Made by a program: the position numbers and the translations under genes. 64,000 bases of DNA from an uncultured Acidimicrobiales bacterium (GTDB taxonomy: Bacteria; Actinomycetota; Acidimicrobiia; Acidimicrobiales; SZUA-35), in assembly GCA_937922785.1 (NCBI GenBank), contig CALAJQ010000015.1, positions 1 through 64,000 of the forward strand, written 5' to 3'. This document shows, in pieces, positions 15,555 through 24,422 of this stretch; position 1 is the first letter of the stretch; each line of letters begins with the position of its first letter. Under the pieces are notes generated by a model. That model saw only the letters and a list, made by a program, of their open reading frames with translations. It was not told where the DNA came from and ran no database searches.

Positions 15555-17558
15555 GTGATCAGATCTAACTCAAAACGTTTTGCCCTCGCTCTTGTTGGGC
15601 TGGCCCTAGTGGCGGCGGCTTGCACCAGCACCAGCAGCGACAGCGACGGTGCGAACGAGACAACAACTTCCACCGTTGTCGAGACCACTGCTGTCCTTGA
15701 CACGACAACAACCGAAGCTCCGGTTGAGACCGGATTCGAGGAAACCGAATGTCAGCTAAACATCGATCCTGAGATCGAGGTGACTTGCGGAAATCTTGAG
15801 GTGCCAGCCAACTGGGACACCGGGGAAGGCTCATTTAGCCTCGAAATCGCCGTCCTGCGCTCAACCAGCGACAGCCCAGCCGAACCAGTTTTCTATCTGG
15901 AGGGCGGCCCAGGCGGGCACGCTCTTGAGACGCTTGAGTTCACGATCGAGGACCTCTTCAGGCCCTTGACTGCCCGGGGCGATGTTGTCGTGTTTGACCA
16001 AAGAGGTGCCGGCCAGTCAGGCCCTGCAGCGTCTTGTCCAGAGCTTGATGAGCTGGAAGACAGCGAAGCTGGGACCCCGGACAAGTTGGCTGCTGAAGAT
16101 GCCGCTCTTGCTGCATTGGACGCACTCACAGAATGTGGCGAGAGGCTCCGGGGCGAGGGTGTGGCCATCGATGATCTGAATACAACAAACAATGCCCGAG
16201 ACGTCGACGCCATTCGTCAGGCCTTGGAGTATGACCGGATCAACCTGCTAGGCATTTCCTACGGCACACGGCTTGGGCTTGAGGTCATGCGTTTGTTCCC
16301 TGAAACCCTTCGGTCTGTTGTTCTTGACTCGGTATTTCCACATCCAGTCGATGCTGCGGCCGAACAAACTCAGGCCTTTGCTGACAGCTTCGACGCCGTG
16401 GTTGCAGCATGTGCTGCCGAGCCCGAGTGTGCCGCCCAAGGTGACCTTGGAGCCCGCGTCGAAGCGGCAGTGGCGAAGCTGGAAGAGACACCGATGGAGG
16501 TGGACATCGTGAACTTCCAGGATGGATCTACCTCAACCGTTTTCATAGACGGTGACGCCTTGGTGGGCATCATCAACGCTTCGCTGTATGGGCCAGCAAG
16601 CTTCACTGACTTCCCCGAGCTGATGACTGGCATAGAAACTGATGACCCGACTGCACTTTCGTTGTTTGCCTCGGTCATCGAAGCTAACGGTGACTTCCTC
16701 ACAGCAGGCATGTTCTTAGCAGTGGCGTGTGCGGATGAGTTTGCCTTCTCAGATCCAGCAACCGTTCTTGAGGCCCTTCCAGAGGATCGATTCGGACTCG
16801 TTCCGCCTGAGTTAGCGGCCAACGCTCAGTTCGACCAATGCAACGCCTTCTCCGGAGTTCAGTCAGATCCTGTTGCTGATGAGCCCGTCAATTCTGATGT
16901 TCAGACATTGATTCTCGCCGGCCAGTTCGATCCGGCGACGCCGGTGGCTTGGGCCCAAGTTGCTGCTCAAACCTTGCCTAACAGTCAGTTGATTATTTTC
17001 CCCGGTGAATCACACGGCATTGCGCCCACCAAGTGCGGCCTAGAGGTCGTGGAGGCTTTCTTTGCCGAACCCGATGTTCCCGTGGACCCTGGTTGTGCGG
17101 AAGATTCAATGCCGGTGTTTGTGGCGGCTGCTTCGACTCCGATTACCGACTTCGAGACACTTGATGTGGACATCGGCGGCATCCCGGCATCGGTAGTTGT
17201 GCCAGCCGATTGGACTCACTCAGGAGATGGTTTCGTTTCTGACGCTCGCCGCGGTCAGAGCTTGCTGGATTCTGCCGAGCTCCTGCAGTTCGCCGGAGAC
17301 CCAGCAGTGGTCACCAGCATCGACACAACCCTTGAGAGCCAGTTTGGTGGAGCGTTTGCTAGTGCTGGCGAACGCGAGATCGGGGGCAACACCTGGGAAG
17401 TCAGTGCATTCGCCGTTGGAGACCTAAGTGTTACATCGCTCAAGACCGAACGTGACAGCAGCACAATCGTGCTTTACCTGTTCTCCACTCCAACCGAGCA
17501 CGAATCATTAGTGGAAACCGTTCTGACCGAAGCCGCTGCAGGTTTCACTCTGAGCTAA
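15555..17558 (+). CDS. TAP-like alpha/beta hydrolase lipoprotein
   Basis: A lipoprotein of about 667 residues. I take GTG 15555 as start (AGGA lies seven bases upstream; a TTG one codon earlier is also possible). A signal segment ends in LVAAACTS, with Cys as lipid anchor, followed by a Thr-rich linker. The alpha/beta hydrolase domain has the oxyanion region YLEGGPGG, the nucleophile elbow GISYGTR near residue 232, and a TAP-like C-terminal part with the acid and His in LILAGQFDPATPV and GESHGIAP. An extra 150-residue domain follows. Homologues are exported tripeptidyl aminopeptidases or esterases. A perfect-looking palindromic repeat lies just downstream. Confidence 0.86.
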   Translation: MIRSNSKRFALALVGLALVAAACTSTSSDSDGANETTTSTVVETTAVLDTTTTEAPVETGFEETECQLNIDPEIEVTCGNLEVPANWDTGEGSFSLEIAVLRSTSDSPAEPVFYLEGGPGGHALETLEFTIEDLFRPLTARGDVVVFDQRGAGQSGPAASCPELDELEDSEAGTPDKLAAEDAALAALDALTECGERLRGEGVAIDDLNTTNNARDVDAIRQALEYDRINLLGISYGTRLGLEVMRLFPETLRSVVLDSVFPHPVDAAAEQTQAFADSFDAVVAACAAEPECAAQGDLGARVEAAVAKLEETPMEVDIVNFQDGSTSTVFIDGDALVGIINASLYGPASFTDFPELMTGIETDDPTALSLFASVIEANGDFLTAGMFLAVACADEFAFSDPATVLEALPEDRFGLVPPELAANAQFDQCNAFSGVQSDPVADEPVNSDVQTLILAGQFDPATPVAWAQVAAQTLPNSQLIIFPGESHGIAPTKCGLEVVEAFFAEPDVPVDPGCAEDSMPVFVAAASTPITDFETLDVDIGGIPASVVVPADWTHSGDGFVSDARRGQSLLDSAELLQFAGDPAVVTSIDTTLESQFGGAFASAGEREIGGNTWEVSAFAVGDLSVTSLKTERDSSTIVLYLFSTPTEHESLVETVLTEAAAGFTLS

Positions 17559-17617
17559 GCGGTCTGGGTTAGGTTTAGCGATTGGCCCGACAGTGGCCTG
17601 GCTTTCACCCTTTTTCC

Positions 17618-17667
17618 GGTTCTGGCTGTGCCCGGGCCCGTATACGGGCTCAGGCACAGCCAGAACC
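17618..17667 (+). repeat. Palindromic repeat P1 (REP-like)
   Basis: A 50-base inverted repeat with two 25-base arms that agree at about 23 positions; it begins GGTTCTGGCTGTGCC and ends GGCACAGCCAGAACC, with the core CCCGTATACGGG. It lies between the hydrolase lipoprotein and cinA. Other members of the family are at 48404, 49505, 49554 (partial), 56096 and 56168. There is no T-run, so it is not a standard terminator. Confidence 0.93.
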
Positions 17668-17702
17668 ATTTGGTTTAGCCCCTCTGCCAATAGGTTGGCA
17701 GT

Positions 17703-18959
17703 ATGAACATCGAAGTTGTCGCCGTTGGAACTGAGCTGTTGCTAGGTCAGATAGTTGATACGAACTCATCCTGGATTGGGGAACAGCTGGCCGCAGCCGG
17801 CCTTAACTCATACTTTCAAACCAAAGTTGGCGACAACCCGGCCCGAATTCGAGAAGTGCTTGAGCTCGCCTTAAGCCGCAGTGACGCTGTCATCTGCTGT
17901 GGGGGATTGGGGCCAACCCAGGACGATCTGACTCGCGACGTAATCGCCGAAGTGATGGGAGTCGAACTTGTTACCGACGACGCATTGGTGGCCAAGATTG
18001 CGAACATGTTCTCCAGCCGCGGCCGGCGAATGCCTGAAAACAATCTGCGGCAAGCGCAGGTGCCTAAGGGTGCTCGGGCCATGGACATCCAGCCCGGCAC
18101 TGCTCCGGGCTTGATCTGCCCAATCGATGTTACCGACGGCGACGGTACAAAGACCAGCAAGGTTATTTATGCCGTACCCGGCGTTCCTTATGAGATGAAG
18201 AAGATGGTCGAAGGCGTCATCATCGAAGATCTAATTGCACGGTCGGGCGAAGTGGCGGTTATCCGCAGCCGGGTACTTCGAACTTGGGGGATGAGTGAGA
18301 GTGGTCTTGCCGAAATCCTGGCCGACCGGATCGTTGAACTAGACAACATTGGCAATCCCACCCTGGCGTTTCTAGCCTCGGGGGTTGAGGGGCTGAAGGT
18401 TCGCATTACCGCCAAAGCTGCCGACGACGCAGCAGCACAGGAAATCCTGGACGCCGAAGAGGCGCAGTTGTTGCCAATAATCGGCGAGTGGGTGTTCGGT
18501 CGTGATGAGCAGAATATGGAAGCGGTCGTAATCGCTAAATGCGCCGAGCTCGGATTCACGTTGGCGGTAGCGGAGTCGGTAACCGGTGGCTATTTGTCAG
18601 GTCGCTTGTGTGCGGTGCCAGGAGCTAGCGCAGTCTTTAAGGGCGCTGTCGTTGCTTATGACCCGGCCGTCAAGCACAACATCCTTGGGGTGCCTGAGGG
18701 CCCTGTGGTTTCTGAAGAGACTGCGGTAGCCATGGCCCAAGGCGTGCGTGAAGCGCTGGGGGCCGACATCGGCATAGCCACGACGGGAGTTGCGGGCCCT
18801 GAGGAGTTAGAAGGCAATCCAGTTGGCACGGTCTGCCTGGCAGTAGCGGCGGCCGACGGAGCGATAGCGACCACTGTTCAAATGCCTGGCGATCGAGAAC
18901 GGATTCGTCAGTTCTCAACCATTGCCGTTTTGAACATGTTCCGGAAAACTCTCCTGTAG
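17703..18959 (+). CDS. cinA: CinA family protein (MoCF domain plus NMN amidohydrolase domain)
   Basis: A 418-residue two-domain protein. The N-terminal MoCF-like domain (residues 1-170; VGTELLLGQIVDTNSSWIG, GGLGPTQDDLTRDV) has ADP-ribose pyrophosphatase activity in characterised homologues. The C-terminal CinA/PncC domain (ESVTGGYLSGRL, then KGAVVAYDPAVKHNILGV and TTGVAGPE) deamidates nicotinamide mononucleotide in NAD recycling. cinA just before recA is a common bacterial gene order and is seen here apart from a small lipoprotein gene on the other strand. Its 3' end overlaps that gene by 45 bases. Confidence 0.93.
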   Translation: MNIEVVAVGTELLLGQIVDTNSSWIGEQLAAAGLNSYFQTKVGDNPARIREVLELALSRSDAVICCGGLGPTQDDLTRDVIAEVMGVELVTDDALVAKIANMFSSRGRRMPENNLRQAQVPKGARAMDIQPGTAPGLICPIDVTDGDGTKTSKVIYAVPGVPYEMKKMVEGVIIEDLIARSGEVAVIRSRVLRTWGMSESGLAEILADRIVELDNIGNPTLAFLASGVEGLKVRITAKAADDAAAQEILDAEEAQLLPIIGEWVFGRDEQNMEAVVIAKCAELGFTLAVAESVTGGYLSGRLCAVPGASAVFKGAVVAYDPAVKHNILGVPEGPVVSEETAVAMAQGVREALGADIGIATTGVAGPEELEGNPVGTVCLAVAAADGAIATTVQMPGDRERIRQFSTIAVLNMFRKTLL

Positions 18960-19283
18960 AACCGCCGAATAGATGCTGGCTCGCTCGGGGCAGCGCTGTG
19001 AAAAGACCCAGTCAAGGTAGTTGAGGCGATCCGGATCTACCTGGGTTAGCGCTTTGGACAGGACTGACCCATCTAGCGCACACATCAGGTCTGCGGTCTC
19101 AACCAAGGCGGCAGCCTCAGCAGCAGACAGTCGGGTCCCCTCAACTTCGGACAAGACGTCTTCCATAGTTCGGGGTTCAACGTCTTCGCCGCAGCCCGCT
19201 AGCGCAATGGTTAGCGCCAAAGCACCAGCTAAAAGGGCCTTTGGGGGGCTCAGACGTAAGATCACAGAAGAAATTGTAGCCAT
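18915..19283 (-). CDS. Small lipoprotein of unknown function
   Basis: A 122-residue protein with a clear lipoprotein signal: a hydrophobic helix ending in LTIALAGCGED, where Cys would be lipidated. The mature part is short, acidic and helical with two further Cys (MCALDG and SQRCPE) that could form a disulfide. I do not recognise a family. Its 3' end overlaps cinA convergently by 45 bases. A consensus LexA box (19294-19307) lies only 11 bases upstream of its start codon, so it may be damage-inducible or be affected by RecA's control region. The lipobox makes the coding call reasonable. Confidence 0.65.
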   Translation of the reverse strand: MATISSVILRLSPPKALLAGALALTIALAGCGEDVEPRTMEDVLSEVEGTRLSAAEAAALVETADLMCALDGSVLSKALTQVDPDRLNYLDWVFSQRCPERASIYSAVLQESFPEHVQNGNG

Positions 19284-19293
19284 AAGGTTGATT

Positions 19294-19307
19294 CGAACAG
19301 GTGTTCG
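19294..19307. promoter_or_regulatory. LexA (SOS) box between lipoprotein gene and recA
   Basis: The sequence CGAACAGGTGTTCG fits the actinobacterial/Gram-positive SOS box GAAC-N4-GTTC exactly. It lies 143 bases upstream of the recA start and 11 bases upstream of the divergent lipoprotein start. The same core (GAACAGGTGTTC) occurs again upstream of lexA at 41490-41501. Confidence 0.85.
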
Positions 19308-19449
19308 GAATTACGCTGTTGTAGTACCGCCCCGGCAGCCCGATCAGTTGCTCCTGCTATGGCGTGTTCCTCTCACCAAACCGATGCTGTCATAGGCCTT
19401 CTTTAGGGTGACTAATACCTAAACAAATCCAAATTCAGGAGAAACAAAA

Positions 19450-20577
19450 GTGGCTAAGGCTAAGGCTAAAGACTCAGCTAAGGAAAAAGCTAAGCAGGCG
19501 AAGCAGAAGGACAACGCACTCGGAATGGCCCTAGGTCAAATCGAGAAGCAGTTCGGTGCTGGATCAGTAATGAAGATGGGCGAGAAAGGCTCGCTCGATA
19601 TTGGAGTCGTACCAACTGGTGCCCTTGCATTAGATATCGCTCTGGGAATCGGTGGACTCCCTAAGGGCCGCATCGTGGAAATCTACGGACCAGAGTCATC
19701 TGGTAAGTCCACTCTCGCCATGCACGTAGTGGCCGAAGCCCAACGAAACGGCGGCACCTGCGCCTACATCGACGCCGAGCACGCCATGGACCCTGTCTAT
19801 GCCCGGGCCATCGGAGTTGACGTAGACGAGCTGCTCATTTCCCAACCAGACACTGGTGAACAAGCGCTGGAGATTTGCGACATTCTTGTTCGCTCCGGTT
19901 CGGTATCGGTCGTCGTGATTGACTCGGTGGCTGCACTCACACCGCGGGCTGAAATCGAAGGCGAGATGGGGCAAAGCCACGTCGGTCTTCAGGCCCGGCT
20001 TATGTCTCAAGCTTTGCGCAAGATCACTGGCAATCTGAACAAGACAGACACCATCTGTATCTTCATCAACCAGTTGCGAGAGAAGATCGGTGTCATGTTT
20101 GGCTCGCCAGAAACAACACCTGGTGGTCGTGCCCTGAAGTTCTACTCCTCTGTCCGTCTAGACATTCGGCGTATCGAGACGCTCAAGGACTCTGGCGAAG
20201 CAGTTGCCAACCGGACTCGCGTCAAGGTTGTAAAGAACAAGGTCGCTCCGCCGTTCCGTCAGGCTGAGTTCGACATTGCTTATGGCCAAGGCATTAGCCG
20301 TGAAGGGTCACTGGTTGATATTGCGGTTGAGCAAGACATCGTCAATAAGAGTGGTGCTTGGTACACCTATGAAGGTGAACAGATAGGTCAAGGACGAGAG
20401 AAGGTGAAAATTTTCCTCAGAGAGAATCCGGACCTAACGATGGAGATCCAACACAGAGTCCTTAAAGCGGTGGGTCTTCTTGAGGAAGACGAAGACCCCG
20501 ATGCTGTAGATCTGGTTGACGGTGCTGGACTCGACGATGGCGGCGTCGACTTTGACGCACCAATCAGTCTGGACTAG
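19450..20577 (+). CDS. recA: Recombinase A
   Basis: A 375-residue RecA: homologous strand exchange and co-protease for LexA. Walker [10 protein letters not shown] is at residues 80-88, and [20 protein letters not shown] holds the L2 region. The first 20 residues form an unusual Lys/Ala repeat ([17 protein letters not shown]), built from repeated GCTAAG-like codons, before the normal RecA start. Start GTG at 19450, with a good ribosome site CAGGAG about eight bases upstream. The C-terminus is acidic as usual. An SOS box lies upstream at 19294-19307. Confidence 0.97.
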   Translation: MAKAKAKDSAKEKAKQAKQKDNALGMALGQIEKQFGAGSVMKMGEKGSLDIGVVPTGALALDIALGIGGLPKGRIVEIYGPESSGKSTLAMHVVAEAQRNGGTCAYIDAEHAMDPVYARAIGVDVDELLISQPDTGEQALEICDILVRSGSVSVVVIDSVAALTPRAEIEGEMGQSHVGLQARLMSQALRKITGNLNKTDTICIFINQLREKIGVMFGSPETTPGGRALKFYSSVRLDIRRIETLKDSGEAVANRTRVKVVKNKVAPPFRQAEFDIAYGQGISREGSLVDIAVEQDIVNKSGAWYTYEGEQIGQGREKVKIFLRENPDLTMEIQHRVLKAVGLLEEDEDPDAVDLVDGAGLDDGGVDFDAPISLD

Positions 20578-20621
20578 CTGAGTAAGCACTGGGCCTGATA
20601 GGGCAGCAGGCTTCTGGCTCC

Positions 20622-21137
20622 TTAGGAGTCTGCCGCTTCAGAATCAGAGTCCGAATCGAGCGTTAGGTGGTCCAAGTTGGACAAGCGGCGGGGAAACCCG
20701 CCCTTGGCCACTGGGCCCCAGCGCTCGATTCCTATCCTTATTAGGCACTTGCCTTGGCGGCGCATTGCTGCCCGGTACTCATCCCAGTCAGGATGTTCCC
20801 CAACGACGGCCATGTAGTAGTCAACCAGGCCTTGTTCGGCCTCGGGTAGGTCAATGATTTCGGCCTGGCCATCAATCTGAACCCAGTTGCCGCCGAAATA
20901 GTCACTCAGCACACAAATACTTACGTCGGGGTTGCGGCGCAGATTGTGAACCTTGTCTCGCTCGGGATAGGTGGCCACCATCAGATAGCCGTCTTGGGTG
21001 ATTCCACCGGTGACGGGAGAGATCTGGGGGCGACCGTCTGACCTGGTTGTTGACAGAATCCAGTTGCTCCGTTCGGAAACAAACGCTAACAAATCTGGAA
21101 ACTCGACAACTTCTTCTAGGGCTATGTTCAGTGCCAT
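20622..21137 (-). CDS. PPOX-class flavin/F420-binding oxidoreductase
   Basis: A 171-residue split-barrel protein of the pyridoxamine-phosphate-oxidase-like superfamily. The core pattern is there: WILSTTRSDGRPQISPVTGG, YLMVATYPERDKVHNLRRNPDVSICVLSD and WVQIDGQAEII. Many actinobacterial members use coenzyme F420, and the K-x-x-NLRRNP pattern supports that, but FMN binding cannot be excluded. Substrate unknown. It is divergent from gnd with only 27 bases between the start codons. Confidence 0.85.
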   Translation of the reverse strand: MALNIALEEVVEFPDLLAFVSERSNWILSTTRSDGRPQISPVTGGITQDGYLMVATYPERDKVHNLRRNPDVSICVLSDYFGGNWVQIDGQAEIIDLPEAEQGLVDYYMAVVGEHPDWDEYRAAMRRQGKCLIRIGIERWGPVAKGGFPRRLSNLDHLTLDSDSDSEAADS

Positions 21138-21164
21138 CCCTCCAACCTAGGCCACACTGGGGGA

Positions 21165-22187
21165 ATGCAACTTGGAATGATTGGTCTTGGGCGCATGGGC
21201 GCCAACATGGTTCGACGAATGTCTGCGGCGGGAATCGATTGTGTAGCACACGATCGAAACGCCGAAACAGTGACAGCGCTACAGGAAGAAGGTGTTGCCT
21301 CGGGCGCTGATTCGGTTGAGAACCTGGTGTCTCAACTGTCTGCACCGCGCACAGTTTGGGTGATGGTCCCGGCTGCTTATGCTGGGGCCGTTGTCCGTGA
21401 TGTAGCCCAATACCTGGAACCCGGTGACGTTGTCATCGATGGTGGCAACACCCACTACCCCTTAGATATAGAGCGGGCTCAAGTGTTAGGCGAGTCGAAC
21501 ATCGACTACATCGATGTCGGCACCAGCGGAGGAGTGTTTGGCCTTGAACGCGGTTACTGCCTGATGATTGGTGGACCTACTGCCCAAGTTGAACGGCTTG
21601 ACCCAATCTTTAGGGCTCTGGCCCCTGGCGTACCAAGCGCAGAGAGAACCCGAGGTCGAACCGCACAACCTGCCCAAGAAGAGTTTGGCTACCTGCACTG
21701 TGGCCCGGCTGGCGCAGGCCACTTTGTGAAGATGGTCCACAACGGAATCGAATACGCCATGATGCAGGCCTATGCAGAAGGATTCGGTCTGTTGTCGCGG
21801 GCCAATGTTGGCGCAGAAGAAACCGAAATCGACGCCGAAACTACGCCAATGGACCGACCTGAACTGTTCTCTTATGACTTTGATCTGGGTGCCATTAGCG
21901 AGGTGTGGCGTAGAGGTTCAGTGATTGGGTCTTGGCTGTTAGACCTCACTGCGGCCGCAATGCATGACGATCCCCATTTGGACGCGTTCGAAGGCCACGT
22001 ATCAGATTCGGGCGAAGGTCGTTGGACGGTACTTGCCGCTGTTGGCGCCGGTGCTCCAGTTCCAACCATTGCCGATGCTTTGTTCAGTCGGTTCGCTTCG
22101 AGAGGGAATGCTGAGGTCGGCAACAAGGTTCTAAGCGCCATGCGCTCAGAATTTGGTGGCCACAAAGAGAAGAAATCCGAGAAGTGA
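21165..22187 (+). CDS. gnd: 6-phosphogluconate dehydrogenase, short form
   Basis: Oxidatively decarboxylates 6-phosphogluconate to ribulose-5-phosphate. The 340-residue length is the short, GntZ/YqeC-like type. The Rossmann motif GLGRMGANM starts at residue 7, followed by [23 protein letters not shown] and the active-site [20 protein letters not shown] with the catalytic Lys and Asn. The gene overlaps zwf (GTGA) and stands with zwf and pgl, so all three oxidative pentose-phosphate enzymes are together. Short-form enzymes often prefer NAD; this cannot be decided here. Confidence 0.94.
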   Translation: MQLGMIGLGRMGANMVRRMSAAGIDCVAHDRNAETVTALQEEGVASGADSVENLVSQLSAPRTVWVMVPAAYAGAVVRDVAQYLEPGDVVIDGGNTHYPLDIERAQVLGESNIDYIDVGTSGGVFGLERGYCLMIGGPTAQVERLDPIFRALAPGVPSAERTRGRTAQPAQEEFGYLHCGPAGAGHFVKMVHNGIEYAMMQAYAEGFGLLSRANVGAEETEIDAETTPMDRPELFSYDFDLGAISEVWRRGSVIGSWLLDLTAAAMHDDPHLDAFEGHVSDSGEGRWTVLAAVGAGAPVPTIADALFSRFASRGNAEVGNKVLSAMRSEFGGHKEKKSEK

Positions 22188-23599
22188 CAAAAGCAGCCTC
22201 AAACAAGACAGTTGGCGTCATGAACGCCAAGGGCGACAGCCCAGAGCTTGGGGACGCACTGGTGCTGTTTGGCATCACCGGAGACCTTGCGAAGAAGAAG
22301 CTGTTCAACTCTCTTTACCAGCTTGAGGTCGAAGGCAAACTCGGAATCCCCGTGATCGGTGTTGCGTCTTCGGATCTTTCTACCGATGAAATCCGGGCCC
22401 GTGCTCGTGAATCGGTAGAAGCCTCCAACATGGACATTGACGAAGAGGTTTGGGAACGTTTTTGCGCCCAGATTGACTACGTCAGCGGCGACTATCGGGA
22501 AGCATCAACCTTCGAGCGGGTCGCAGCAAAGGTCGGTGACAAAAAGAACCCGGTCTGCTACCTCGCCATCCCGCCGTTCCTTTTCACAACGGTCACTGAC
22601 GGTTTGGGCAAGACAGGGCTCAATCGTGGCCGGGTGGTCTTGGAGAAGCCGTTTGGCCGAGATCTGGAAAGCTCCCGTGAGCTCGACGTGGCAGTTAAGG
22701 CGCAGTATCCCGAGAATCGGATCTACCGAATTGATCATTTCCTAGGCAAAGAGCCGGTACTAAATATCCTGGTCTTCCGGTTCGCCAACTCGATCCTCGA
22801 ACCACTTTGGAATCGTCACTTCATTAAGTCGGTGACCATCACCATGACTGAAGACTTCGGTCTCGAGGGTCGGGGCAAGTTCTATGACGAAGTTGGTGCA
22901 CTGCGGGACGTTGTTCAGAATCACCTTCTCCAAATTTTGGCGCTGCTAGCCATGGAACCGCCCGTGTCAGATGAAGCTGACTCGATGAACGACGAAGTCG
23001 TCAAGGTTCTGAAGTCCATGAAGCCGTTCGACCCCGCTAAGGCCTATCGAGGCCAGTATGAGGGCTACTTAGACGAGGCCGGGGTGGCTCAAGATTCAGA
23101 TACTGAGACCTACATCAGCCTCGAGGCCGAGATCGACTCGTGGCGTTGGGCGGGGGTGCCGTTCATAATTCGAGCCGGGAAGGCTCTTTCGGAGACTCTG
23201 ACCGAAGCCGTTGTCGAGTTCCAAGCGCCACCAAGACCACTGTTCACCGATGATGAGTGTGCGCCTGCCCCCAACAGACTTCGGTTTGTGATGAAACCAA
23301 ACGACATCATCGAGCTGGAAATGGAAGCGAAACGGCCCGGCGACTCACTTGTTAGTGAGCGAGTAAGTCTGTTGGTGGACCACCACGCCATGGAAGATGG
23401 CCCATCGCCCTATCACCGCCTGTTGGGCGATGCTATTGAAGGAGACCGGCGGTTGTTTGCTCGCGGTGACCAAGTCGACGTGGCGTGGCAGATCGTCCAG
23501 CCCGTTTTGGATAACCCGGTGCCGGTGATTTCATACCCCTACGGAAGTGGTTGTCCCGATGTTGATCCAAGCCGCGAAAACGACTGCTCGAGCGCCTAA
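22184..23599 (+). CDS. zwf: Glucose-6-phosphate 1-dehydrogenase
   Basis: First enzyme of the oxidative pentose-phosphate pathway, giving NADPH and 6-phosphogluconolactone. The 471-residue protein has the nucleotide site [11 protein letters not shown] near residue 28 and the catalytic RIDHFLGKE near residue 183, with the EKPFGRDL motif before it. Start GTG at 22184 overlaps the gnd stop by four bases; an ATG 36 bases later would also keep the whole domain. Operon with gnd and probably pgl. Confidence 0.95.
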   Translation: MTKAASNKTVGVMNAKGDSPELGDALVLFGITGDLAKKKLFNSLYQLEVEGKLGIPVIGVASSDLSTDEIRARARESVEASNMDIDEEVWERFCAQIDYVSGDYREASTFERVAAKVGDKKNPVCYLAIPPFLFTTVTDGLGKTGLNRGRVVLEKPFGRDLESSRELDVAVKAQYPENRIYRIDHFLGKEPVLNILVFRFANSILEPLWNRHFIKSVTITMTEDFGLEGRGKFYDEVGALRDVVQNHLLQILALLAMEPPVSDEADSMNDEVVKVLKSMKPFDPAKAYRGQYEGYLDEAGVAQDSDTETYISLEAEIDSWRWAGVPFIIRAGKALSETLTEAVVEFQAPPRPLFTDDECAPAPNRLRFVMKPNDIIELEMEAKRPGDSLVSERVSLLVDHHAMEDGPSPYHRLLGDAIEGDRRLFARGDQVDVAWQIVQPVLDNPVPVISYPYGSGCPDVDPSRENDCSSA

Positions 23600-23719
23600 G
23601 CTGGCAGCGGGGACGCTGTGGTACTCACAGCGCCATAGGTGTAGGCAATAAAAGTGGCAGCAAAGTGTGGAAATAGACGTGTGCTTGACGTCACCCGTAG
23701 AATTGGGACACGACTCTAA

Positions 23720-24418
23720 GTGATTGCCGAGCACCCAATTATTCGACGAACGGGACATCACATCGAGATAGCTGAACCTGCCGACTTGGCTGACCGGGCT
23801 GCCGATGTATTTGCAACCGCCATCAAGGCTTCAGTGGAACAGCGCGGCCGGTGTTTGGTTGGAATCAGTGGTGGCTCGACGCCTATCGCATTCTTTAACG
23901 CCCTAGCTGCACGCAACTTGCCGTGGTCCAAGGTCACGTTGATTCAAGTGGATGAGCGCATTGCCCCTGATGGTTCGCCTAAACGAAACATCACTGAGCA
24001 GCGCAAAGCGTTTGGTCCACTCAGCGATCTCAATTGGCTTACCCTGCCCGTTCACGATGCTGATGATCTTGGCTACTTTGTTGCTGAGCTAGTGCGCTTG
24101 GGCGGCCAGCCGCCTGTGCTGGACATAGTTCATCTTGGTCTTGGCTCTGATGGCCACACGGCATCTCTTGTCCCTGGCGATCCACTTGTCAACGAACGGT
24201 TCGCTTACGTCGGACGGACAATCCCATATCAGGGCACCGAAAGACTTACCCTCACTCGGGCGGTCCTGGAACGAGCACGCCTCTTGGTCTATCTGGTTGA
24301 GGGCTCAGACAAGTCTGATGCGCTGCGTCGTCTTAACAACGCGGATCACACAATCCCCGCCGGATTGATCGAACCCCGACAATCAGTGATCATCACAACG
24401 CCGGAGACTCTACGCTGA
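23720..24418 (+). CDS. pgl: 6-phosphogluconolactonase
   Basis: Hydrolyses 6-phosphogluconolactone between the Zwf and Gnd steps. The 232-residue protein has the NagB/DevB-like fold: VGISGGSTPIAFFNALA near residue 50, VDERIAPDGSPKRNI, and the signature HLGLGSDGHTASLVPG near residue 138. Start GTG at 23720. A 120-base gap separates it from zwf, while miaB starts only four bases after it, so pgl and miaB are probably co-transcribed. Confidence 0.92.
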   Translation: MIAEHPIIRRTGHHIEIAEPADLADRAADVFATAIKASVEQRGRCLVGISGGSTPIAFFNALAARNLPWSKVTLIQVDERIAPDGSPKRNITEQRKAFGPLSDLNWLTLPVHDADDLGYFVAELVRLGGQPPVLDIVHLGLGSDGHTASLVPGDPLVNERFAYVGRTIPYQGTERLTLTRAVLERARLLVYLVEGSDKSDALRRLNNADHTIPAGLIEPRQSVIITTPETLR

Positions 24419-24422
24419 AGGC

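Noticed and set aside
17618-17667. Palindrome P1 as an intrinsic terminator
   Set aside because: There is no T-run after the stem on either strand, and related copies occur in coding DNA.
19021-19395. Plus-strand frame opposite the small lipoprotein gene
   Set aside because: The minus-strand product has a proper lipoprotein signal; the plus-strand product is Ser/Ala-rich shadow sequence over the SOS box.
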